From Microbacterium testaceum StLB037 (GTDB lineage: Bacteria; Actinomycetota; Actinomycetes; Actinomycetales; Microbacteriaceae), in NCBI RefSeq assembly GCF_000202635.1, contig NC_015125.1, forward strand, positions 1,240,001 to 1,304,000: a DNA stretch of 64,000 nt, read 5' to 3'. Below are positions 52,464-60,508 of this stretch, in pieces (position 1 is the first letter of the stretch; every line of letters begins with the position of its first letter). A program made the translations under genes and the position numbers. The notes below the pieces were generated by a model, which was not told the origin of the DNA, made no database searches, and saw only the letters and a list, made by a program, of their open reading frames with translations.

Positions 52464-53153
52464 GACTCTCCCCCGTCATCACTCGAGACTCAATCCACGA
52501 AAGGTCAAGAAGTTCCAATTGCGCCTCTGCGGAACAGGCGCGACTCGATACGGCGTGTAACCGTACAGGATTCGGTACGCGCACTCCGGCCCCGGTCCAG
52601 GGCGAAAGGGCGCGCGCGAATCCGCCCCGTCCGCGCGTCGCGCACGCGGCACGATGAGCTGCTCCACGCCGAAAGTCCACGAGACGACAAGCCGATTCAG
52701 CCACCGCCCTCAGAGGTGCACGACGCCCCCGGCGACAGAAGCACGCTCGAACCCGCCCTTTGAAAGCGCTCTCATCTTCATACCAGGGACACGTCGCACG
52801 AGGGTATCCACGGCGTGTCGCGCTCGTCTCAGCGGCCGCGAGGAGCCGTTGCGGCGCCATCCGCCCCACTTCTCGCCGCTCCGTCGCGGCGCCCGTCGAA
52901 GCACCCCGACGGCCTCGCTCTCATATCCGGCGCGCGCGATATGGCCTTCCTCCGTCAACGACGGAAGTGATATATGCGCATTCCGAGAGAACATTCGCCG
53001 ATCGAGGGCCGTTCCGGCATATCCCGTAATTCGCCACGACCGGAGCCCTGGACCGCGCCACAGGCGAGCGCGGCACCCAGCACGCGTAAACTAGGCGATG
53101 GTGCGTCGGGAAGTCTGGTCGACATTTCGTTGACCGACCCTTCTGGAGGCTTC
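52464..53153. other. 690-bp gene desert between luxR and nhaA
   Basis: No frame here has coding character or a ribosome site. It is slightly richer in A/T than its neighbours and has a small hairpin (TCCGTC/GACGGA, 52951-52965) and the operator-like TGAAAGCGCTCTCA at 52761-52774. It must hold the divergent promoters of luxR and nhaA. Confidence 0.6.
52761..52774. promoter_or_regulatory. orphan LacI-type operator
   Basis: TGAAAGCGCTCTCA differs from the CebR-like box at 63883 (TGGGAGCGCTCTCA) at two bases and fits the LacI/GalR consensus with central CG. The nearest genes are luxR (298 bp away) and nhaA. Confidence 0.4.
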
Positions 53154-54485
53154 ATGAGCCACGACACCGTCCGCGCGCCGAGCTGGCCCGGCTACGCCGA
53201 AGTCCACCGCGTCACGACCCTGCTCCGCCGCGAGTCCGTCGGCGGGATGGTGCTCGTCGTCGCCGCCCTCGCCGCGATCGTCTGGGCGAACTCGCCCGCG
53301 TCGGAGGCGTACTTCGCGTTGCGGGATCTCCGCTTCGGCTACGAGCCGTGGCATCTCGAGCTGAGCGTGGGCGCGTGGGCGGCCGACGGGTTGCTCGCGA
53401 TCTTCTTCTTCCTGGTCGGTCTCGAGCTCAAGCGCGAGATCGTCGTCGGGAGTCTGCGACGCTTCCAGACCGCGATCGTGCCGGTGACTGCGGCCTTCGC
53501 CGGCGTCGCCGTGCCCGCGGTCATCTATGTCGCGATCGTGCACACGCAGCCGAGCCTCCTGGCCGGCTGGGCGATCCCCACCGCGACCGACATCGCGTTC
53601 GCCGTCGCCGTGCTCGCCCTCGTCGGCTCGCACCTGCCCGGTCCCCTGCGCATCTTCCTGCTGACGCTCGCGGTCGTCGACGATCTGATCGCGATCGCGA
53701 TCATCGCGATCTTCTACACCAGCGACATCTCGCTCGTGCCGCTCGCCGTTTTCGCCGTGCTCGTGGTCGCGTACGGGGTGATCGCCCACCGCGCCCGCGC
53801 GTGGTTCTCGCGCAACGCCTGGGGTGCCTGGGTCGTGCTGCTGCCGATCGGCTTCGCCGCGTGGGCGTTCCTGCACGCGTCGGGCGTGCACGCCACGATC
53901 GCGGGCGTCGCTCTGGCGTTCACGATCCCCGTCGCCGCGTCGAAGCGGCAGCCCGAGCACCACGGCATGGACCTCGCCGAGCAGTTCGAGCACCGCTTCC
54001 GCCCGCTTTCCAGCGGCATCGCGGTCCCGATCTTCGCGTTCTTCGCGGCGGGCGTCGCCGTGGGAGGCGGCGAGGGAATCGTCCGCGCGCTGAGGGACCC
54101 CGTGACGATCGGCGTCGTCGCGGGACTCGTACTCGGCAAGCCCCTCGGCATCCTGCTCGGCGTGCGCCTGCTCACACTCGTGACGAAGGTGCGTCTCGAC
54201 CCGGCGCTGAAGTGGATCGACCTCGCGGGCGTGGGCCTCTTGGCCGGCATCGGCTTCACGGTCTCGCTGCTCATCGCCGAGCTGAGTTTCGGTGACGGCT
54301 CGCCCCACACCGACGACGCGAAGATCGCGATCATGGTCGCCTCGCTCGTGGCATCCGTCCTCGCGTCCTGCGTACTGCTCGTGCGCAACCGTCGCTACAA
54401 GCAGCTGGCGCGGGACGAAGAGGTGGATGCCGACCACGACGACGTCCCGGACGTGTACCAGCAGCCGCTGCCACCGGAGCGCTGA
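53154..54485 (+). CDS. nhaA: Na+/H+ antiporter NhaA
   Basis: A 443-residue NhaA with 12 helices. ADGLLAIFFFLVGLELKREI, TATDIAFAVAVLALVG and LLTLAVVDDLIAIAIIAIFY carry the two neighbouring Asp residues that bind Na+ and protons, and the late helix with Lys (GIAVPIFAFFAAGV, LGKPLGILLGV) is present. It is longer than E. coli NhaA at the C-terminal polar tail (EEVDADHDDVPDVY). TGGAGG precedes ATG 53154. It keeps internal pH and sodium low. Confidence 0.96.
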   Translation: MSHDTVRAPSWPGYAEVHRVTTLLRRESVGGMVLVVAALAAIVWANSPASEAYFALRDLRFGYEPWHLELSVGAWAADGLLAIFFFLVGLELKREIVVGSLRRFQTAIVPVTAAFAGVAVPAVIYVAIVHTQPSLLAGWAIPTATDIAFAVAVLALVGSHLPGPLRIFLLTLAVVDDLIAIAIIAIFYTSDISLVPLAVFAVLVVAYGVIAHRARAWFSRNAWGAWVVLLPIGFAAWAFLHASGVHATIAGVALAFTIPVAASKRQPEHHGMDLAEQFEHRFRPLSSGIAVPIFAFFAAGVAVGGGEGIVRALRDPVTIGVVAGLVLGKPLGILLGVRLLTLVTKVRLDPALKWIDLAGVGLLAGIGFTVSLLIAELSFGDGSPHTDDAKIAIMVASLVASVLASCVLLVRNRRYKQLARDEEVDADHDDVPDVYQQPLPPER

Positions 54486-54489
54486 GCGC

Positions 54490-55044
54490 TCAGACCACGG
54501 GCGCCACGCTCGAGTACTCCTCCAGCGCGACCGGCTCCCAGGCGGGAAGGATCTCGTCGAGGATGAACCGCCCCGCTTCGCGCCACATCTCGACGATCTC
54601 CTCGTCGGGAACCGCGTCCAGCTCGGCGCGGGTGAGGAGGCGGATGTCGGTCGACTCCCCGTCGCCGGGGGCGCCCGCCGGCTCCTCGGCGGTGACGAGC
54701 GCGTAGAGCAGATCCGTGTGGAAGTGCGCCGGGTCGGGCGAGGTGCACGCGGTCGACGACAGCACCGGAACGGGATGCGCCGCAGCGTCCGTGAGCCGAC
54801 GCAGGCGCACCGGCGGCTGGAGCAGCCGCACCTGCTCCGGCCGATACCCGGACTCCTCGACGAGCTCGCGCTGCACCGCCGCCCACGGGGTCTCGTCGTG
54901 CTCGACGTGACCGCCGAACATCATGAGCTTCCGAGCCCGCCGGTGCAGGTGGTAGCTCAGGCGCGGTTCGGGTCCGTCGGTGCGCACCACGAAGAAGCTG
55001 ACGGTGGCGTCGTGATCACCGGGGCGGGTGTGCAGGTGGGGCAT
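54490..55044 (-). CDS. NUDIX hydrolase
   Basis: A 184-residue NUDIX protein with a full nudix box: GHVEHDETPWAAVQ followed by RELVEESGY, matching G-x5-E-x7-R-E-U-x-E-E-x-G. It cleaves a nucleoside diphosphate linked to another group, with Mg. The family member cannot be set; MutT-like housekeeping is possible. GAAGGA precedes ATG 55044. It converges with nhaA (4-bp gap). Confidence 0.9.
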   Translation of the reverse strand: MPHLHTRPGDHDATVSFFVVRTDGPEPRLSYHLHRRARKLMMFGGHVEHDETPWAAVQRELVEESGYRPEQVRLLQPPVRLRRLTDAAAHPVPVLSSTACTSPDPAHFHTDLLYALVTAEEPAGAPGDGESTDIRLLTRAELDAVPDEEIVEMWREAGRFILDEILPAWEPVALEEYSSVAPVV

Positions 55045-55111
55045 CGGGCGTCTGTCCTTCGGCGGGTGGGCGGGTGTCCACGGTATCGACCCCGCACCGC
55101 CTCGATCTGCC

Positions 55112-55178
55112 CGGCTCCGGCCCGGCTCGGCTCGGCCCGGCTCGGCTCGGCTCGGCTCGGCTCGGCTCGGCTCGGCCC
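55112..55178. repeat. GGCTC pentamer tandem repeat
   Basis: This is a CGGCT/CGGCC tract with seven uninterrupted CTCGG units at 55141-55175. It lies 68-134 bp upstream of the NUDIX start, in its promoter region. Such repeats can change length by slippage and so vary expression. Confidence 0.85.
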
Positions 55179-55180
55179 GT

Positions 55181-55260
55181 CACGAGAACAGGGGATGCCA
55201 CGGAAACAGGGCGATCCGCGCGAGAACGGCCTGTCCCGGTGGCATCCCCTGTTCTCATGA
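55181..55260. terminator. long inverted repeat beside the pentamer tract
   Basis: The arms 55184-55201 (GAGAACAGGGGATGCCAC) and 55239-55256 are perfect 18-bp complements, and the pairing continues imperfectly on both sides (to about 30 bp). It lies downstream of the lipoprotein operon and could terminate it. The stem carries GGATGCC. Confidence 0.75.
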
Positions 55261-55324
55261 CGTCCGGAGGCCGCGGGCGCGAGACCGACGCATGGCGCGG
55301 GCGCCGGCCCGAGAGCAGCGCGCC

Positions 55325-55927
55325 TCAGCCCAGACCCATCTCCTGCAGCACCCCCGTCTTCGTGCGGGTGAAGGCCTCGACCTCGCCGTCCTCGCCCTCG
55401 CCGAATCGGGTCGAGTACCCCTCGCCGCGCGGGCGGGACGCGAAGAGGGCCTCCACGGCGCCGGACAGATCGGCCGAGACCGTGGAGCCGCCCGGCGACA
55501 GCTCGCCGTACCCGGCGACGATGGAGACGTCGACGTGGTTCTGCTCCGCCACCGGGATCACCGCGACCAACACGGCGCGCAGCAGGTCCTCGGACACCGC
55601 GTAGCCCGGGGTCGCGTCGAGGTCGGCGGCGTCGGCGGGCTCGATGCTCACGTCGACGCGCAGCTGGCAGGGGCCCTCGCAGTTGTCGCTCCCCTTCTCG
55701 GCGACGACACGCCAGCCTCCGCCGTCGGCCGCTCCGCTCTCGTCGATCGCGGCCTGGATCGGCGGGATGGCCTTCTCGATGTCGCTCTTGCTCGACCCGA
55801 AGGGGTCGTCGAACGGCGATCGTCCGTCGACCAGGGGAATCACGAAGCAGCCCGACAGAGCCACGGCCATCACCCCGGCAAGCGCCGCAGCGAGCACCCC
55901 TCTGATCGCCCCGCGTGTCCCGCTCAT
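55325..55927 (-). CDS. predicted lipoprotein
   Basis: A 200-residue protein with a signal and lipobox VALSGC (Cys about residue 27). The exported part has a disulfide-like pair (CEGPC) and is otherwise acidic and mixed. No family is recognised. GAGGAGG precedes ATG 55927. It starts 14 nt after the first lipoprotein gene's stop, so both are co-transcribed and may interact at the cell surface. Confidence 0.75.
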   Translation of the reverse strand: MSGTRGAIRGVLAAALAGVMAVALSGCFVIPLVDGRSPFDDPFGSSKSDIEKAIPPIQAAIDESGAADGGGWRVVAEKGSDNCEGPCQLRVDVSIEPADAADLDATPGYAVSEDLLRAVLVAVIPVAEQNHVDVSIVAGYGELSPGGSTVSADLSGAVEALFASRPRGEGYSTRFGEGEDGEVEAFTRTKTGVLQEMGLG

Positions 55928-55941
55928 CCCCGTCGCCCTCC

Positions 55942-56541
55942 TCAGTCGAAGATCTGCGACGAGATCTCCGACAACCACGCGCGCGCGTTGATGTTCACCG
56001 TCTCGAGGTAGATCCACACCCCGTCACGCGCGACCACGACGTCCTCGGTCTCGGCGGTGCCGCCCGCCTTCACGCAGTACTGGGCGCCGAAATCCTCCGC
56101 CGCCTGGCACTCGTACCCCTGCGCGCCGAGACCCGCGACGCCGGCGGTGACATCGGCGTCCGACGCGGTGCTGACGATCAGCAGCACCGCGGCCGCCTCC
56201 TCCTGGATCCAGTTGCACGACAGCGCCGTCGTCGCGTTCGCGGGCGCCGGCCGCACGAAGCCGTCGGCGTGCTGAGCCGTGAGCCCGCCCACCGTCTCCT
56301 GCCGTGTGGCCGCCGTGCCGAGATCATCACAGGATGCCGGGATCGAGGCCGACGGCGCCGTCGGGGCCGAGGGCTCGGATGACGCGGAAGGAGTCGGCGA
56401 CGCACTCGGAGCGGTGGCCGACGGCGAGGCGACGGTCGTCGTGGTCGGTGCGGGAGCGGGGTCGTCCGGGACGCACCCGGTCAGCCCGGCGATCGCTCCG
56501 ATCAGCAGCGCTCCCGTGATGGCGATGGATGCACGACGCAT
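55942..56541 (-). CDS. predicted lipoprotein with Ser/Thr/Pro linker
   Basis: A 199-residue protein: signal and lipobox AGLTGC, then a ~50-residue Ser/Thr/Pro/Ala-rich linker, then a globular domain with four Cys (ASCDD, LSCNW, YECQA, QYCVK) likely forming two disulfides. It resembles the actinobacterial DUF3558-like lipoproteins in size and Cys pattern, but not certainly. A GGAGGGGG site precedes ATG 56541. First gene of the two-lipoprotein operon. Confidence 0.75.
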   Translation of the reverse strand: MRRASIAITGALLIGAIAGLTGCVPDDPAPAPTTTTVASPSATAPSASPTPSASSEPSAPTAPSASIPASCDDLGTAATRQETVGGLTAQHADGFVRPAPANATTALSCNWIQEEAAAVLLIVSTASDADVTAGVAGLGAQGYECQAAEDFGAQYCVKAGGTAETEDVVVARDGVWIYLETVNINARAWLSEISSQIFD

Positions 56542-56634
56542 GGTGAAACCCCCTCCGCGGAGCAACGCTCTCCGGTGCCGCCCGCTCTTCCTGCGCTCAA
56601 CATAGCCGGGTTCGCCCGCCGCCTCACCCAGCGC

Positions 56635-56671
56635 TTGACCCTCACGTGGCGTGAGGGAACACGCTGTGACC
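56635..56671 (+). promoter_or_regulatory. MerR-type promoter of the VOC-merR operon
   Basis: The -35 TTGACC (56635-56640) and CACGCT (56660-56665) are 19 bp apart, the long spacing MerR proteins correct. The palindrome CCCTCAC-N5-GTGAGGG (56639-56657) fills the gap. ATG 56672 is 6 nt after the -10, so the transcript is probably leaderless. Confidence 0.8.
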
Positions 56672-57184
56672 ATGAACGAGAATTTCGACGCCTTCGACAT
56701 CAGCCCCGTCCCCCGTCCCGGCCCGGGCGCCGCCGCTCCGCCGCTGTACCGCGGCATCTACGGCATGCCCATGTTCGTCACCGTCCCGACCACCGACCTG
56801 GCGGCATCCATCGACTTCTGGACCCGCGGTCTCGGATTCTTCGAGCTGTTCGGCATCCCCGGCCAGATGGTGCACCTGCGGCGATGGGCGTTCCAGGACG
56901 TCCTGCTCGTGTCCGGCGAGACGATCGCATCCCCGTCGCCCGCGAGCGTGAGCTTCGCGTGCGTCCTCGACCAGATCGATCCCCTGATCTCGTCGTTGGA
57001 TGCCGTCGGGGCCACCCCCGAGGTCCGCGACACCCCGTGGAACACCCGCGACGTCGAGGTCATCACCCCCGAGAATGCGCGCGTCCTGTTCACCGCGGCC
57101 AAGGTGTTCGACCCGGCGAGCGTCGAGGGGCGGAACCTGCAGTCGGTGGGGATCGGGCGCGACGACAATGGGTCCCATGAGTGA
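56672..57184 (+). CDS. VOC (glyoxalase/bleomycin-resistance fold) protein
   Basis: A 170-residue single-chain VOC protein: PMFVTVPTTDLAASIDFWTR gives the first beta-alpha-beta-beta unit with FYELFG-type continuation (LGFFELFGIPGQ) and CVLDQIDPLISSLDAVGATP the second. GTG 56651 lies within the operator and is rejected; ATG 56672 has no ribosome site. It may bind or modify a toxic small molecule sensed by the MerR protein. Confidence 0.85.
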   Translation: MNENFDAFDISPVPRPGPGAAAPPLYRGIYGMPMFVTVPTTDLAASIDFWTRGLGFFELFGIPGQMVHLRRWAFQDVLLVSGETIASPSPASVSFACVLDQIDPLISSLDAVGATPEVRDTPWNTRDVEVITPENARVLFTAAKVFDPASVEGRNLQSVGIGRDDNGSHE

Positions 57185-57968
57185 GCACGGGATGCCGGTG
57201 GGCGAGACGGCGGCCCGCCTCGGGCTGACCGTGCGCACCCTGCACCACTGGGATGAGATCGGTCTCGCGCGCCCGGCCGCGCGCTCCACCGCCGGCTACC
57301 GGCTCTACACCGACGACGACCTCGAACGCCTTCGCCGCATCGTGGTCTACCGCGAGCTCGGCCTGGATCTCGACGCCATCCGCGCGGTGCTCGACGAGCC
57401 GGGTGGAGACGTCGCCGCGCAGCTCCGCGTCCAGCGGGCCCAGCTCGCCCAGCGCATCGCGCAGCTGCAGGACCTCGACGAGGATCTCGAGCGCATGATC
57501 GCGGCGCAGGAGCGCGGCATCCTGCTCTCCGAGGATGAGCAGCGCGCGACCTTCGGACCCGGCTGGGACACGAACTGGCCCGCCGAAGCGCGGGATGCCT
57601 ACGGCCGCTCGCCGCAATGGCAGCAGTACGCCGAGCGGTCGGCATCCCGTTCCGCCGACGACTGGGCCGCGGTGACGCGGGAGGTCTCCGCCTTCGACGA
57701 CCAGCTCGGAGCCGCTCTCGACGCCGGCGTCCAGCCCGGCGATGCCGCGGCCGACGCGCTCGTCGACCGGCATCGCGAGGTGTTCTCGCAGTACTTCCCC
57801 GTCACCCGGCAGATGCAGGTGCACCTCGGCCGGATGTACGCCGCCGACCCCCGCTTCGCCGCGCACTACGACGCGATCCGCCCGGGACTCGCGGCGTGGC
57901 TGCGCGACGCGATCGAGGCCAGCGCCCGCGCGCACGGCATCGACCCCGACACCGCTCGGTGGGAGTGA
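57177..57968 (+). CDS. MerR family regulator with TipAS-like domain
   Basis: A 263-residue regulator. MerR HTH GMPVGETAARLGLTVRTLHH and the following wing (GYRLYTDDDLERLRRI) cover residues 5-75, then a coiled dimer helix, then a C-terminal TipAS-type antibiotic-binding domain (EARDAYGRSPQWQQY and YFPVTRQMQVHLGRMYAADPRF when read in pieces). The start overlaps the VOC gene by 8 bp. It probably activates the promoter at 56635-56671 when it traps a drug. Confidence 0.9.
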   Translation: MSEHGMPVGETAARLGLTVRTLHHWDEIGLARPAARSTAGYRLYTDDDLERLRRIVVYRELGLDLDAIRAVLDEPGGDVAAQLRVQRAQLAQRIAQLQDLDEDLERMIAAQERGILLSEDEQRATFGPGWDTNWPAEARDAYGRSPQWQQYAERSASRSADDWAAVTREVSAFDDQLGAALDAGVQPGDAAADALVDRHREVFSQYFPVTRQMQVHLGRMYAADPRFAAHYDAIRPGLAAWLRDAIEASARAHGIDPDTARWE

Positions 57969-58982
57969 TCAGGCGGAACCGCGCTCGACGATCTCGGTCG
58001 GGAGGATCGTCGCGTGGACGGCCGGTCGTCCGGCGAGGATGTCGAGGAGAACGGATGCCATGTGCCGCCCCTGCATGAGCGAGGGCTGGCGCACGGTGGT
58101 CAGCCCGGGGGTCAGCGTCGTCGCGACCGCGGAGTCGTCGAAGCCGATCAGCGCGATGTCCCGGCCGACCTCGAGTCCCCGATCGCGGAGAGCCGTGTAG
58201 GCGCCCCGAGCCATCAGGTCGCTCGCCACGAAGAGGGCGTCGGGGAGCTCGCCCGCCGACAGGATGCGGTTCATCGCGAGGGCACCGCCCATCTCGGTGA
58301 AGTCGCCGTCTTCGATCGCGACCGGCTCGAGTCCGGCGTTCGCCATCGCGGCGCGGAACCCCTGGATGCGGTCGAGCGAGGCGGGCATGTCGAGGGGCCC
58401 GGAGATGGTGCCGATCCGACGGTGGCCGCGATCCAGCAGGTACTGCGTGGCCCCGCGGGCGCCCTCGACGTTGTCGACGTCGACGTAGTAGTCGTCGGCG
58501 CGCACCTTCGGGGGGCGACCGCCGTAGACGACCGGCACGACATCGGCGATGCGCTCCAGGAACGTGTCGCTCGTGTGGTGCGAGGCGACGATCGCTCCGT
58601 CGACGCTGCCCCCGCGCAGGTACCCCAGCGCCTTCGCGCTGGCGTCGTCGCTCGCGATGAGCATGTTCATGACGAAGTCGGTCTCGCCGACCACCTCGCC
58701 GATCCCGGCGACGATCGATGCGAAGAACGGGTCGCCGAAGAAACGATCGGTCTGCTCCGGGATGATCAGCGCGATGGCGCGGGTCTGCCGGCTCGCGAGC
58801 GAGCGCGCCGCGCGATTGGGGACGTATTGCAGTTCCTCGATCGCGCGGCGCACCGCTTCGAGGGCGGCGGGAGAGACCGCGGTGGAGCCGTTGACGACAC
58901 GGGACACCGTCGAGCGCGAGACTCCGGCGCGAGCGGCGACTTCTTCGATCGTGGCGGCGCCCCGCACGGGTGCGAGTTCCAT
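57969..58982 (-). CDS. cebR: LacI family regulator, CebR-like
   Basis: A 337-residue LacI/GalR repressor: HTH TIEEVAARAGVSRSTVSRVV, hinge VPNRAARSLASRQTRAIALI, and the sensor domain ending IGFDDSAVATTLTPGLTTVRQP. GGAGGAGGG precedes ATG 58982. It is the last gene of the cello-oligosaccharide operon, 30 bp after the beta-glucosidase. The three CebR-type boxes at 63883-63950 are its expected targets. Cellobiose or a related sugar would release it (family knowledge). Confidence 0.92.
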   Translation of the reverse strand: MELAPVRGAATIEEVAARAGVSRSTVSRVVNGSTAVSPAALEAVRRAIEELQYVPNRAARSLASRQTRAIALIIPEQTDRFFGDPFFASIVAGIGEVVGETDFVMNMLIASDDASAKALGYLRGGSVDGAIVASHHTSDTFLERIADVVPVVYGGRPPKVRADDYYVDVDNVEGARGATQYLLDRGHRRIGTISGPLDMPASLDRIQGFRAAMANAGLEPVAIEDGDFTEMGGALAMNRILSAGELPDALFVASDLMARGAYTALRDRGLEVGRDIALIGFDDSAVATTLTPGLTTVRQPSLMQGRHMASVLLDILAGRPAVHATILPTEIVERGSA

Positions 58983-59012
58983 CGCGTTCCCTCCTCCGGG
59001 CCCTCGCGCGGC

Positions 59013-60479
59013 CTACACCGCGGCTGCGGTGACCAAAGCGCGCTCGGCGATGATGCGAGCGTACTGCTGCCCGGAGTCCTTCACCGTGCGCGTCTGCGTC
59101 TGGTAATCGACGTAGACGATGCCGAAGCGCTTCTCGTATCCCCAGGCCCACTCGTAGTTGTCCATGAGCGACCAGTAGAAGTACCCGCGGACGTCGACGC
59201 CCTGCTCCACGGCATCCAGAACCGCTCCGAGGTGGGACTCGACGAACGCGACGCGCTCGGTGTCGTGCACGTGCGCCTCCCCGCCCTCGGCCCCGCCCTC
59301 GACGACGAGCTCGTCGTCGTAGGCGGCGCCGTTCTCGGTGACGTAGAGGGCCACGCCGGCCTGGGCTGCGTACTCCTCGCTGACGTGGACCAGCAGACGG
59401 GTGAGCCCCTCGGGCTGCACCTCCCAGTGCATGCTCGTGCGGTCGAGGCCGCGGTCGTGCCAGTAGAGGTTGTGGTGCGCGGGGAACGGCGACGCGATCT
59501 GCCGCTCCGTCGGAGCGTCGCCCGCGGGCGGGTTGACGAGCGGGGGCGTGCCGCCGACGAACTCCCCGTGGTAGTAGTTCACGCCCAGGGTGTCGATCGG
59601 CGTCGAGATGATGTCGAGGTCGCCGGGCTGAACGGCCGCCTGCCACGCGGACACCGCATCGGCGTCGGTCTTGCGGAAGTCCTTGATGATGTCGGCGGGG
59701 TACTCGGCGCGGAACACCGGCTCGAGGAACCAGCGGTTGAACTGCCCGTCCACCCGTCGCGCCGCGTCGATGTCGGCCGGGTTGGTCGGGTCGACGGCAT
59801 CCGCCACCGTGAGGTTCAACGTGAGCCCGAGGTTCAGCGAGGAGTCGCGGGCGCGGAGCTCGCGCACGGTCTGGCCGTGGCCCAGCAGCAGGTGGTGCGC
59901 CGCGAGCATGCCCTCGGCCTGCGAGTAGTGCCCGGGGGCGTGGGCGCCGGCGGTGTAGCTGAGGAACGACGAGCACCAGGGCTCGTTGAGCGTCGTCCAC
60001 ACGTTCACGCGATCGCCGAGCGCGTCGTGCATGTCGAGGGCGTACTCGGTGAACCTCTCGCTCGTCTCGCGCACCGTCCAGCCGCCGCGGTCCTGCAGGG
60101 CCTGCGGGAGATCCCAGTGGTACAGGGTCAGCCACGGGAGGATGCCGGCATCCAGAAGCTCGTCGACGAGGCGCTTGTAGAAGTCGACGCCCTTCGGGTT
60201 GAGGGCGCCGCCGTCGGGACGCACGCGCGACCACGACGTCGAGAACCGGTAGGTCTGCAGACCGAGGCTCTTCATGAGCTGCACGTCGCCGGCGTAGCGG
60301 TGGTAGTGATCGCACGCGACATCGCCGTTGTCGGCGTTGATCACGGCGTTCGGGACGCGGCTGAAGGCATCCCAGATCGAGGCGGTGCGGCCGTCCTCGA
60401 ACGCGGCACCTTCGATCTGGTAGGCCGCGGTCGCGGCACCGAAGAGGAAGCCCTCGGGAAAGGCTCGGGTGTCGGACAT
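59013..60479 (-). CDS. bglC: GH1 beta-glucosidase
   Basis: A 488-residue GH1 enzyme: FLFGAATAAYQIEGA at the start, TLNEPWCSS with the acid/base Glu and YVTENGAAYDDE with the nucleophile Glu, plus YWSLMDNYEWAWGYEKRFG at the sugar-binding end. There is no signal peptide, so it splits imported cello-oligosaccharides inside the cell. GGAAGGAAC precedes ATG 60479. It follows the two permease genes. Confidence 0.95.
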   Translation of the reverse strand: MSDTRAFPEGFLFGAATAAYQIEGAAFEDGRTASIWDAFSRVPNAVINADNGDVACDHYHRYAGDVQLMKSLGLQTYRFSTSWSRVRPDGGALNPKGVDFYKRLVDELLDAGILPWLTLYHWDLPQALQDRGGWTVRETSERFTEYALDMHDALGDRVNVWTTLNEPWCSSFLSYTAGAHAPGHYSQAEGMLAAHHLLLGHGQTVRELRARDSSLNLGLTLNLTVADAVDPTNPADIDAARRVDGQFNRWFLEPVFRAEYPADIIKDFRKTDADAVSAWQAAVQPGDLDIISTPIDTLGVNYYHGEFVGGTPPLVNPPAGDAPTERQIASPFPAHHNLYWHDRGLDRTSMHWEVQPEGLTRLLVHVSEEYAAQAGVALYVTENGAAYDDELVVEGGAEGGEAHVHDTERVAFVESHLGAVLDAVEQGVDVRGYFYWSLMDNYEWAWGYEKRFGIVYVDYQTQTRTVKDSGQQYARIIAERALVTAAAV

Positions 60480-60508
60480 GGTTCGGGTTCCTTCCGTGGG
60501 CGCGAGGG

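Noticed and set aside
52429..52869. 146-codon minus-strand frame upstream of luxR
   Set aside because: No ribosome site or family likeness; Arg/Ala-rich shadow composition.
56651..56671. GTG start for the VOC gene
   Set aside because: Falls inside the MerR operator between -35 and -10, so it cannot be transcribed from that promoter.
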